Under the pieces are notes generated by a model, which worked only from the letters and a program-made list of their open reading frames with translations, was not told the DNA's origin and made no database searches. The position numbers and the translations under genes are program-made. 40,906 nt of DNA, from positions 49,633 to 90,538 of the forward strand of contig PBWH01000015.1 of the NCBI GenBank assembly GCA_002727195.1, read 5' to 3'. Positions 1 through 7,215 of this stretch are shown here, in pieces. Every line of letters starts with the position of its first letter. Position 1 is the stretch's first letter. This DNA is from Gemmatimonadota bacterium (GTDB lineage Bacteria; Latescibacterota; UBA2968).

Positions 1-216
1 CAGACCGTATCGGTCAACGAGGTCATCGAGATGTTGGAACGGATTACGGGCAAGAAGGCGCTCCGGAACGACCTACCCGAGCGCCGAGGAGACGTACGAG
101 CCACTTTCGCCGACATCTCTGCCCTGGCACGCGACACGGGATTCCGCCCTCAGACCTCGATCGAGCAAGGCCTCGAATCCTTCGTCGCCTGGTACCACGA
201 ATACCACAACGCGTGA
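1..216 (+). CDS. NAD-dependent epimerase/dehydratase, C-terminal fragment
   Basis: The window opens inside this gene, and frame 1 is open from the first base to a TGA. The visible 71 codons read QTVSVNEVIEMLERITGKKA, then a GDVRATFADIS segment, then GFRPQTSIEQGLESFVAWYHEY. This is the usual ending of extended short-chain dehydrogenases that act on nucleotide sugars, such as UDP-glucuronate 4-epimerase: a helix after the substrate-binding region, the GD(V/M)..T.AD motif, and a terminal phrase of the type 'GF.P.T.l.eGl..fv.Wy..y'. Such enzymes make sugar precursors for capsule or lipopolysaccharide in the cytoplasm. The Rossmann domain and catalytic YxxxK lie upstream of the window, so the exact substrate cannot be assigned. 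Confidence 0.8.
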   Translation, partial: QTVSVNEVIEMLERITGKKALRNDLPERRGDVRATFADISALARDTGFRPQTSIEQGLESFVAWYHEYHNA

Positions 217-318
217 TGGGAGGGTAGGGGAGGGTGGGTAACGTAACAGGTGACTTTACGTCGCCCGGTGTTTCCTCTTCTCGACCCTATCGCTGGCAAC
301 CCCTCGCCCCCACCTCCC

Positions 319-738
319 TCACCCCTCCATCTCCCCCAAATAAAACCCTACCCACGTCACAATCTCCTCCACCGGCTTCCCGCGATCCATCACGTGCCTC
401 TTCCGCACCCCCAATTGCTCCAGTTCCTCCAGCCGATCCGCCTCAACCGAATCCGACAACACCAGCACGGTTATCCGCTGGTGAAATCGCTTGATAAACG
501 TCAGGCACTCTGATCCCCCAATCTCCGGCAGATCGAAGTTCATAATCACCGCGTGAAAGAAATTCGGCGCATCGTTCAGCCGACCCAGCAAGCCCCTCCC
601 GTCCGACACCACCTGCAGATTCAGGTTCTCCTGATCCAGCAGGACTCCTCCCAGCTTCATCGCCATCACCCCATCTTCTGCCAGAATCGCCTGGATCACG
701 CGCTCGTCTCCGCCTGTATGATTATCTGCTCCCATCAT
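319..738 (-). CDS. Stand-alone receiver-like domain with Asn at the phosphorylation site
   Basis: This 139-residue protein has the length and secondary-structure pattern of a single CheY-like receiver domain with no output domain. Strand 1 and the acidic pair are seen as AILAEDG (E21, D22). Helix 1 and strand 2 end in LQVVSDG. Strand 3 reads HAVIMNFDLPEIGG, and strand 4 ends in LVLSDS, which would supply the Ser/Thr position. A GKP near residue 107 could supply the conserved Lys. Aligned on the usual D-x-x-L-P pattern, the phospho-acceptor Asp is replaced by Asn67 (codon 538-540), while D69 is two residues off. The protein is therefore probably a non-phosphorylated pseudo-receiver, although the fold call is by eye. 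It points away from recJ and has no close partner gene. Confidence 0.55.
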   Translation of the reverse strand: MMGADNHTGGDERVIQAILAEDGVMAMKLGGVLLDQENLNLQVVSDGRGLLGRLNDAPNFFHAVIMNFDLPEIGGSECLTFIKRFHQRITVLVLSDSVEADRLEELEQLGVRKRHVMDRGKPVEEIVTWVGFYLGEMEG

Positions 739-1363
739 ATCCCGAATATAACGGCTCCTCCCTGCACCCCATAGCCCACAGGGCGACGGAGGGTTTCATC
801 TTCCTTGTAACCTGTCACCTGAAACTCGAAACGCCTTTGCCTGTAAAGCTTTCCGTAAATGTGCCGATATCTATACGGGTGGGGAAGTCTATCCTCTTCG
901 TAAACAGAAAAAGTTTGCCCCTCCTCTCGAAGTGAGTAACTTCGAAAAGAGGGGCGCTGACCAAGCGGTGTCGCATTGCTCCACGGGCTTTTGACACCAC
1001 GCGCCTTATCCCCTCCGATATGCTGGATAAGACGTTGAAGTCTGTTTATTGAGGTCGGCTTCTCCACCTCTTTATATATACTTCTCAGTGGTTCTCTCCC
1101 CGGTTTCCCAGGAAGTTCGCTCTTTATTTCCCTTCAGGCTGCCCGATTTCCGCGTCGAGCACCCCGTTTCAGGGAGGCCCGGGGGCTTGCCCCGAGCGAA
1201 GCGAGAGGGCGGGGCGGTTATCCCCTTACTCAACGATATCGGCAATCCCTTGAGCGATCTTTAGCCTGATCCCGAAAAAAAGTACCCCACCCCCCTTTCT
1301 CTTATGTTTTTGGGCTGGGTGGAGGGCCTTTGGTCACTTTGCATTTGTCATTATTGAATTGAT
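739..1363. other. Gene-poor stretch with inverted repeats
   Basis: No convincing gene is seen in these 625 bases; the open frames on either strand lack family resemblance and start signals. The stretch holds a long inverted repeat at 917-955 (listed separately). At about 1186-1225 there is a GC-rich segment with short inverted GCCCC/GGGGC units around a GAGCGAAGCGAG core. Near 1275 an A-run is followed by a pyrimidine run. The promoter of recJ should lie near the right end, but I cannot place it. Confidence 0.5.
917..955. repeat. Long imperfect hairpin, 17-bp stem
   Basis: Bases 917-933 pair with 939-955 around the five-base loop GAGTA, with only two mismatches (positions 924/948 and 926/946). 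No T-run follows on either strand, so it does not look like a simple intrinsic terminator. It is either a structured RNA or a palindromic repeat. Confidence 0.6.
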
Positions 1364-3034
1364 ATGCATCGCTATCCCATCTGGCACATCCGCCACCAAG
1401 GCGCCTACGAGTCGATTCGAGACGTCTACCTGTCCAACCGCAACCTGACGAGCGGACAGATCGACAACTCCACCGACCACCTCCACGATCCCTACCTCAT
1501 GCACGACATGGAGCGTGGCGTGGACCGGATCGAGAAGGCCATTCGTGATGGTGAACGCATCACCGTGTTCGGCGACTACGACGTAGACGGCGTCACCAGC
1601 ACCGCCCTCCTGCTCGACTTCCTCGACACCGTCTCCGCAAACGCGCAGCCCCTCCTCCCGGATCGCTACCGGGACGGCTACGGGATGAAGGCAGCCACCG
1701 TCGAATACGCCATCAACGACGGCACAAAGCTCATCATCACCGCCGACAACGGGATTTCGGCCTTCGATGCGATCGAAAAAGCCCAGGGCGTCGGTGTCGA
1801 CGTAGTCGTAATCGATCACCACAGCCCCCAGGATCGTCTCCCGCCCGCCCACGCCGTGATCAACCCCAACCGTCCCGACTGTGAGTATCCGTTCAAAGGA
1901 CTGGCCGCCGTCGGCGTCGCCTTCAAGGTCGTCCAGGCCGCTTCTGAGCGTTTCATGGGCGGGCACGAACGCAGAGGCTACCTGAACAGCCTGCTCGAAT
2001 ATGTCGCCCTGGGCACCGTAGCCGACATGGCTCCAATGAAAGGAGAAAACCGACTGCTCACGAGGCGGGGCATGCAGGTCCTCGAAAAGTCGACCCGGCA
2101 CGGCATCCGTGCCCTGAAGTCGATATCGAGCACCAAGGGCAAGATCGATTCGACCTCCATCGGTTTCTTCCTGGGCCCAAGGATCAACAGCGCCGGGCGC
2201 ATTCAGAAGGCCGATGCCGCCCTCGACCTGTTGAGAGCGAAGAACCCGGTCGACGCCTCACGACTTGCCGAAGATCTCAACGCGCTCAACCTCCAGCGTC
2301 AGGAACTCCAGCATATGGGCATCGAAGATGCCGAGCGCCAGGTGGTCGAGGAGCGACTCGCCTATCACCGGTTGATCCTCGTCAAGGGAGACTGGCACCT
2401 CGGCGTCATCGGGCTGATCGCCGGACGGCTCAAGGAACGATACAATCAGCCGACCATAGCCGTTTCCGGAGCCAAGTCGGACACCTTCGTCGGATCCGCA
2501 AGGTCGGCCGGCGGATACAACATCGTCGAAGGCATCTTCCGCGCCTCGGATCACCTTACCCAGTACGGTGGACACGCCGATGCCGCCGGCTTCTCACTCA
2601 AGCCGGAGAATTTCGAAGCCTTCCGCGAACAAATCGTATCCGATGCCTGTGAGCACCTCTCGGACACGGACCTCACCCCCCGTCTCGACCTCGACCTGAC
2701 CCTTCGCCCCGAAGACATCTCGCTTCGGACTGTAGAGGACCTGGAAGCCTTCGCCCCCTTCGGCGTCCAGAACGAGGCCCCAAGATTCGCCGCAATCCAG
2801 TGCCGGATCGACCGTGTCGACACCGTCGGCCAGGACGCCGCCCACCTCAAGATGCAGGTCCAGACCGGCAAGACCCGCTGCGAAGCCATCTGGTGGCGTG
2901 AAGGCGAAATGGTCTACGAACTCAACCGCGGCGACATCGTCGACCTGGCCTTCACCCTGGAAGCCCGAAGCTGGAACGGCCGCACCAGCCTCCAAATGGT
3001 CCTCCAAGACATGCGCCCAACTGCCTACAACTAG
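1364..3034 (+). CDS. recJ: Single-stranded-DNA-specific 5'-3' exonuclease RecJ
   Basis: RecJ degrades single-stranded DNA 5' to 3' in RecF-pathway recombination, mismatch repair and base-excision repair in the cytoplasm. The 556-residue protein has the full DHH-superfamily set. GDYDVDG at 70-76 gives metal ligands D71, D73 and D75. TADNG at 126-130 contains D128, and the signature DHH is at 151-153. GLAAVGVAFK lies at 179-188 and ADMAP near 220. The RecJ phrase LGPRINSAGR is at 270-279 and the DHHA1 motif GGHADAAGF is at 402-410, followed by an OB-like C-terminal part. Length is close to the bacterial norm of about 560-580. The ATG at 1364 starts the family-like N-terminus but has no obvious Shine-Dalgarno sequence. 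The gene stands alone. Confidence 0.96.
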   Translation: MHRYPIWHIRHQGAYESIRDVYLSNRNLTSGQIDNSTDHLHDPYLMHDMERGVDRIEKAIRDGERITVFGDYDVDGVTSTALLLDFLDTVSANAQPLLPDRYRDGYGMKAATVEYAINDGTKLIITADNGISAFDAIEKAQGVGVDVVVIDHHSPQDRLPPAHAVINPNRPDCEYPFKGLAAVGVAFKVVQAASERFMGGHERRGYLNSLLEYVALGTVADMAPMKGENRLLTRRGMQVLEKSTRHGIRALKSISSTKGKIDSTSIGFFLGPRINSAGRIQKADAALDLLRAKNPVDASRLAEDLNALNLQRQELQHMGIEDAERQVVEERLAYHRLILVKGDWHLGVIGLIAGRLKERYNQPTIAVSGAKSDTFVGSARSAGGYNIVEGIFRASDHLTQYGGHADAAGFSLKPENFEAFREQIVSDACEHLSDTDLTPRLDLDLTLRPEDISLRTVEDLEAFAPFGVQNEAPRFAAIQCRIDRVDTVGQDAAHLKMQVQTGKTRCEAIWWREGEMVYELNRGDIVDLAFTLEARSWNGRTSLQMVLQDMRPTAYN

Positions 3035-3351
3035 CCATAATTCTGAAACCAAGAGCGCCGCAAAATTCGGGGGTATCCGCCAGCCAAAGCCCTCAGGGCC
3101 TGTCAACAAACAGGCCCCGAACCCTGCGCTCCGCACTACGTCGTTCCTGTCAACTCACGGGTGGCGGACCCTTTCAGGCGGTCGGGAAAGGGGAAGGGGT
3201 GTTGGGAGGGGCGTGTGGAACACGAGGAAGGGAGGGCGGCGAGGTCCGGCGGTGGGTGGCGCATCCCCGGACCAACGCGGAACTCTTCTCAGTTTCTATC
3301 TGGCGCTGCCGGGGCCTAGCCCCTCGCGGCGCTTGAGCGAGCGCGTTTGGG

Positions 3352-3427
3352 GGCACCTTTGAGACGCAGTCAAAGGTGCCTCGCCGACAAGGGTCGGCGA
3401 AACCGGGGGTGATATTTCTGGTCCCCC
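3352..3427 (+). promoter_or_regulatory. Three consecutive hairpins in the leader of the FAD oxidoreductase gene
   Basis: Three stem-loops follow one another without spacers just upstream of the start at 3448. Hairpin 1 pairs 3352-3362 with 3370-3380, an 11-bp perfect stem with a 7-base loop. Hairpin 2 pairs 3381-3388 with 3393-3400, an 8-bp perfect stem with the tetraloop AAGG. Hairpin 3 pairs 3405-3409 with 3423-3427. The ribosome-binding site GGGAGG follows about 12 bases later. No T-run is seen. The upstream gap (3035-3351) shows no gene, only GC-rich imperfect repeats. The array may be a regulatory leader or a compound palindromic repeat; the sequence alone does not decide. Confidence 0.5.
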
Positions 3428-3447
3428 AACCCTTAACGGGAGGCACC

Positions 3448-4806
3448 ATGGATAACGCACCAACTTACGATGTCATAATAGCCGGTTCCGGCATCGGTGG
3501 CCTCTGCGCCACCCGATCCGCCCAGGAATCCGGCGCCCGCGTCCTCGTCATCGAGAAGGCAAACCAGATAGGCGGCTCCGCGGCCGCCTCTGGCGGCACC
3601 ATCTGGACCGCTCGCAACCTCGAAGAATGGTCCAAAGTCCAACCCTCCGGAAACACCGCCCTCGGCCAAACCCTCGTCAACGGCTTCAAACCGGGCGTCG
3701 AGTGGCTCCGTTCCCTCGGTCTACAGGTCACCGACGTTGAGGACCGCCCCTACAAGTTCAAACGCGACATCGTCCGCCTCGATCCCGACCCCCGAACCGC
3801 CTTCGAATCCTTGGCCCAACGTATCGAAGCAGACGGCGGCACGATCCGAACCGAGACAGCAATCACCGGCATTGAGCGCGACAACGGACGCACGTCTGCG
3901 GTATCCGTCAGCACACCCTCCGGCTCTGAACGCATAGCCACATCTGCCCTGATCCTCGCCACCGGCGGCTTTCAGGGCAACGCCGAGCTCCGCGCACGAT
4001 ACATGGGCCCCTGGTCCGATCGCATGATCCTCCGAGGCGTCCCCGAGAACACTGGCGACGGTCTGCTCGCAGCGATAGAGGCAGGCGCACGAACGTCCGG
4101 CCCCTTCAGTCGGTTCTACGGTCACTACCTGCCCGCACCTCCCGCCGAAGTCGGCCTCCACAACTTCGTCCTGGTTAAGCCCGACTTCAGCGAATACGCG
4201 ATCACCATCAACCTGCGCGGTGAACGGTTCGACGACGAATTCCTGGGCGACGAAGTCACCGTACACAGCCTGATCCACCAGCCCGAGGGAATGGGCGTCC
4301 TCCTTTTCGATCAGCACATTCGCGACAACATGGAGCAGTACTCCCAGTGGCCCACCTCCGACGTCGATCGCGTACGAAACATCCGGGACGCCGGCGGCCA
4401 CGTAATGGAAGCCGACACCTGGAAATCCCTGGCCGAACAAATGGCTACCGAGTGGCAAGTCCCCGCGGCGACGGCTCTCCAGACCATATCTGCCTACAAC
4501 ACCACCTGCCAAGACCAGAATGGCACCGCCTTGACAGTTCCGAAGTCAGGAGGCCTTGTGGCACTCGAAACCCCGCCGTACTATGCGGTGCGCGTACTCG
4601 CCGGGATCACATATACATATGGTGGCGTAACCATCAATCCGTCGGCCGAGATCCTCGACAGTTCCGACCGCCCGATCCCCGGCCTCTACGCCGCCGGTGC
4701 CGACTGCGGCGGCATCTACACCCGCGGCTACACCGGCGGCCTCTCGATGGGCCTCGTCTTCGGCCGCATCGCCGGCCAAACCGCCGCAGCCTATTCGCGA
4801 GGCTGA
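3448..4806 (+). CDS. FAD-dependent oxidoreductase, fumarate reductase/ketosteroid-dehydrogenase type
   Basis: This is a flavoprotein of the FAD_binding_2 family, which includes fumarate reductases, 3-ketosteroid dehydrogenases and tricarballylate dehydrogenase. These enzymes reduce or oxidise carbon-carbon double bonds. The N-terminus YDVIIAGSGIGGLCAT carries GxGxxG, followed by the VIEKA acidic strand end and GGSAAASGGTIW. ATGGFQGN is the second FAD-contact motif. The C-terminus has GITYTYGGVTINPSAEI, PGLYAAGADCGG and YTGGLSMGLVFGRIAG, typical of the family. I start at ATG 3448 because GGGAGG lies five to six bases upstream; the 24 extra codons of the longer frame fall inside the leader hairpins. 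The protein is then 452 residues, with no signal peptide, so it is cytoplasmic. It heads a + strand cluster with an oxygenase and pdxA. The substrate is unknown. Confidence 0.85.
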   Translation: MDNAPTYDVIIAGSGIGGLCATRSAQESGARVLVIEKANQIGGSAAASGGTIWTARNLEEWSKVQPSGNTALGQTLVNGFKPGVEWLRSLGLQVTDVEDRPYKFKRDIVRLDPDPRTAFESLAQRIEADGGTIRTETAITGIERDNGRTSAVSVSTPSGSERIATSALILATGGFQGNAELRARYMGPWSDRMILRGVPENTGDGLLAAIEAGARTSGPFSRFYGHYLPAPPAEVGLHNFVLVKPDFSEYAITINLRGERFDDEFLGDEVTVHSLIHQPEGMGVLLFDQHIRDNMEQYSQWPTSDVDRVRNIRDAGGHVMEADTWKSLAEQMATEWQVPAATALQTISAYNTTCQDQNGTALTVPKSGGLVALETPPYYAVRVLAGITYTYGGVTINPSAEILDSSDRPIPGLYAAGADCGGIYTRGYTGGLSMGLVFGRIAGQTAAAYSRG

Positions 4807-4835
4807 AAACACTGATTTCACCTATAAACAGGAAT

Positions 4836-4902
4836 CCTCTCCTGCTGGCGGAAGAGGACAGATTCTCGCGAGCTGCTTTCGCGAGCGAGAATCAGGTGAG
4901 GG
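4836..4902 (+). repeat. Double-hairpin intergenic element, copy 1
   Basis: A short stem (4836-4840 with 4853-4857) is joined by GACA to a second stem (4861-4868 with 4886-4893, 8 bp perfect), which is followed by AGGTGAGGG. The same layout recurs at 6341-6388, 11601-11666 and 40031-40075. It lies in the gap between the FAD oxidoreductase and the oxygenase. Confidence 0.5.
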
Positions 4903-4934
4903 CTTTGCTGCCCGTCTCCCACAACTGACCACCC

Positions 4935-5765
4935 ATGACCATGACCTGGCTCCCCCTAGAACCCGACGTCGACTCAATCCTCGCGAGCGACCCCACCCCC
5001 CTCAACTCCCTCGCCAACGGCGACACCCCCGCCATCGTCCTCCGCCAGGCATACGAGCCCGACGACGGCTACGCCCTCATCCAGCGCTTCATCGACCGCG
5101 ACCTGATGGACGATCCCGCCACGCGCGATCCCGGCGGAAACCGAAAACGCATCGACATCGGAACCAGCCTCGGCAACCGCGGCAACGACAAAGACGCCTT
5201 TCTCGAACACGCCAACGGGACGGCCGATCTCTTCTCGACCCTCTTCGAGGGCTACCCGGACCCTGTCAGCCTTATATATGGCACGCTGACGGCCCTCGGA
5301 GCGGGCAAACAGGTATGCACAGCCCGGGAACAGGATGGACGGAAATATGGACCTGCCATCTTCCGGATCCACTACGAAGGCCACCGCTACAGACCACACA
5401 TCGATCACGTGACCTTGCGCGAAAAACGATTCAATTACGAAGTCACGCGCTTCACACATCAGTTCGCCGGCGTCCTCTGCATGCAGAACACAGCGCCGAT
5501 GGGTCAGGCCACCCAGTCGATCCTGCACAAATGCTTCTGGAACGAGGACATCCAGCCGCACATCGATGCGGACACCTTCTACGATTATGCGGAAAAGAAC
5601 GGCGTCCCCAACTTCCAGGTCGACCTCGAACCCGGCGACCTCTACTTCTTCAACACCGGCTTGATACACGAAGTCCCAGCGCTCGAGGGTGACGACCCCC
5701 GAGTCGTCCTCGCCGTCTTCATCGGCTACTCCGAAGAAGAAGACGAAATTTACGTCTGGTCCTGA
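4935..5765 (+). CDS. 2-oxoglutarate/Fe(II)-dependent oxygenase-like protein
   Basis: The 276-residue protein ends in a double-stranded beta-helix with a recognisable iron facial triad. HID at 155-157 (H155, D157) is followed by a distal H245 in TGLIHEVP. R256 in RVVLAVFIGYS is placed to bind 2-oxoglutarate. GDLYFFNTG just before the distal His is the typical turn of this fold. Such enzymes hydroxylate small molecules or proteins using O2 and 2-oxoglutarate in the cytoplasm; no signal peptide is seen. The N-terminal half (1-140) is not recognised. It lies 128 bases after the FAD oxidoreductase and 51 before the next gene, on the same strand, so co-function in one oxidative pathway is plausible. 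ATG codons at 4935 and 4941 are both possible starts. Confidence 0.7.
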   Translation: MTMTWLPLEPDVDSILASDPTPLNSLANGDTPAIVLRQAYEPDDGYALIQRFIDRDLMDDPATRDPGGNRKRIDIGTSLGNRGNDKDAFLEHANGTADLFSTLFEGYPDPVSLIYGTLTALGAGKQVCTAREQDGRKYGPAIFRIHYEGHRYRPHIDHVTLREKRFNYEVTRFTHQFAGVLCMQNTAPMGQATQSILHKCFWNEDIQPHIDADTFYDYAEKNGVPNFQVDLEPGDLYFFNTGLIHEVPALEGDDPRVVLAVFIGYSEEEDEIYVWS

Positions 5766-5769
5766 CACC

Positions 5770-5797
5770 TCGTTCCTAGGCTGCAGCCTGAGAACGA
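5770..5797 (+). repeat. 13-bp-stem hairpin between oxygenase and unknown gene
   Basis: Bases 5770-5782 pair with 5785-5797 around a two-base loop, with one mismatch and one wobble. The 15-base left part CCTCGTTCCTAGGCT (5768-5782) recurs with one change at 31888-31902, at the end of the second DapA-family gene. No T-run follows. Confidence 0.5.
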
Positions 5798-5816
5798 AAG
5801 AGAACCCGGAGAACCC

Positions 5817-6335
5817 ATGCCATTCAACGTCAGAAAACGAGGTAAACTCACCTACTACTACAACGGCGACGCCCCCGTCCTGTCCTCCCTCGTCACCGAG
5901 GAACAGTCTGACGGCGACCTCAAAATCCACTTCGCCGGACTGACGGGCGGCTACTCCGCCAAAGACGCCCTCGACCTGGACGACCTCGTCGAGATGGAGC
6001 CCCTAAAAGAGATCCCCCTGGTCTTCCAATCCTGGGAGCACTGGCTGCAGGAAGCCAGCATTTGCGACTCCCTCAAGCAAATCGACTTCATCGAAGTCCA
6101 CGCCTTCGGATGCCAGCCCAAGAGCCCCAACCCCCTCGTCGACCCCCGCGGATTCGCCGACGCCCAGGACCAGCTCAAAAAGGACTACGCCGAAGCCTAC
6201 CGCAGCTTCTTCCGCGATTATCTGCCAGACAACGGCGTCCCCGCCCGCTTCACCGTCCACCTAGTAGACGTCCCGGACAAAGCCGCCTCATACGAATTCT
6301 ACAGCACCGCCCTCTACCAAAAAAGCTTACTGTAG
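5817..6335 (+). CDS. Hypothetical protein, 172 residues
   Basis: I do not recognise this protein. It is soluble-looking and acidic, with no signal peptide, membrane segment or obvious metal-binding cluster. Features that can be seen are an aromatic-rich start (KRGKLTYYYNGDA), a helical middle with QSWEHWLQEASICDSLKQID, a charged stretch around DAQDQLKKDYAEAYRSFFRDYLPD, and a beta-strand-like end, ARFTVHLVDVP. The ATG follows GGAGAACCC, a weak ribosome-binding site. It sits 51 bases after the oxygenase and before the NIF3-like gene on the same strand, so it is probably part of that cluster. Codon use matches its neighbours, which supports it being a real gene. Confidence 0.6.
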   Translation: MPFNVRKRGKLTYYYNGDAPVLSSLVTEEQSDGDLKIHFAGLTGGYSAKDALDLDDLVEMEPLKEIPLVFQSWEHWLQEASICDSLKQIDFIEVHAFGCQPKSPNPLVDPRGFADAQDQLKKDYAEAYRSFFRDYLPDNGVPARFTVHLVDVPDKAASYEFYSTALYQKSLL

Positions 6336-6340
6336 ATCCT

Positions 6341-6388
6341 CTTTCCTCCAAGGAAGGGACAGCGGCCAAAGGCCGCAGGGATAGGTCC
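6341..6388 (+). repeat. Double-hairpin intergenic element, copy 2
   Basis: A first stem (6341-6347 with 6351-6357, one wobble) is followed by GGACA and a second perfect stem, GCGGCC-AAA-GGCCGC (6362-6376), then AGGGATAGG. The layout matches the copies at 4836, 11601 and 40031. It begins six bases after the stop of the unknown gene. Confidence 0.55.
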
Positions 6389-6426
6389 TTAAAACGTGCA
6401 GCCTGGAACCCGAAACTGACTTGTCT

Positions 6427-7208
6427 ATGACTCGATCCGACCTGAACATACACCTCAACAGCCTCTTCTCCGACCTCAAAGAGGACACCGTCGACCGCAT
6501 CATCTATGGCGCTCCCCACACCGAGATTACGGGAATCGCCGTCGCCTGGATGCCCTACCGCGAAACAATCCAGAAAGCGATGGACCTCGGCGCCAACGTC
6601 CTGGTCACCCACGAGCCCACCTTCTACATACACCGGGACCTGCGAGACGACCACCTCGGTGGTCAAGAGGTAGACGATAAACGTGAGTGGCTCGACGCCC
6701 AGGACATCACCATCATCCGATGCCACGACGTATGGGACGCCATCCCGGACATCTGGATCCCCTATGCCTGGGCGATTTCCCCGAATTGGGGACATCCAGC
6801 AAGTCGGAGCGCTATTACAAAGTCTATGACGTTCCACCGCAGAAAGCCGAGCAGTTCGCAAAGGGAGTAGCCGCTCGAACGGCGGCGCTAGGCCAGCCCA
6901 CCATTGGCTTCTAAGGGGACCCGAATCGCGAGGTCCGATCCATCGGCCTGGGAACCCGGTGCATCAGCCAGGCGTTCCGCATCAAGGAGATGGGCGCAGA
7001 CCTGGCCATCTTTGTTGACTACGTCGTCCGGGCGTGGATAGACGGCGAGAAGTCGGCTGACACCGGATACCCGTTGATCATCGTCAACCACCGCGTCTCG
7101 GAGGAACCGGGAATCGTCAAACTGGCAGAGCATATCGACGGGGCTTTCCCGGACATCCCGGTGACCCACATCCCGCAAACGTGCACCTACAGATCCATCA
7201 CAACCTAG
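6427..7208 (+). pseudogene. NIF3-like dinuclear-metal protein, broken by a frameshift and a stop
   Basis: NIF3/DUF34 proteins are widespread metal-binding hexamers, some with hydrolase activity. The first segment reads to TVDRIIYGAPHTEITGIAVAW, then GANVLVTHEPTFY, the NIF3 'THHP' metal site with Glu for the second His. Around 6765-6775 the frame must move by one base (apparent one-base loss) to continue as GDFPELGTSSKSERYYKVYD. That frame meets TAA at 6912-6914 where the protein should run on as GDPNREVRSIGLGTRC. It continues in the same frame through EMGADLAIFVDY and NHRVSEEPGIVKLAEH, the C-terminal NIF3 metal-site region, to TAG at 7206-7208. The decay looks recent because both halves are well preserved. 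A consensus sequencing error could explain part of it. It sits just upstream of pdxA. Confidence 0.75.
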
Positions 7209-7215
7209 GCGGACA

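Noticed and set aside
735..1067. 110-residue minus-strand frame
   Set aside because: It runs through a strong hairpin and its composition does not resemble a protein family, so it was treated as non-coding.
739..1363. tRNA or rRNA gene in the gene-poor stretch
   Set aside because: No cloverleaf with a T-arm consensus and no rRNA-like conserved stretch could be found there or in the other gaps.
1334..2101. Long minus-strand frame opposite recJ
   Set aside because: It is a shadow of the GC-rich recJ codons; the recJ motifs are complete on the + strand.
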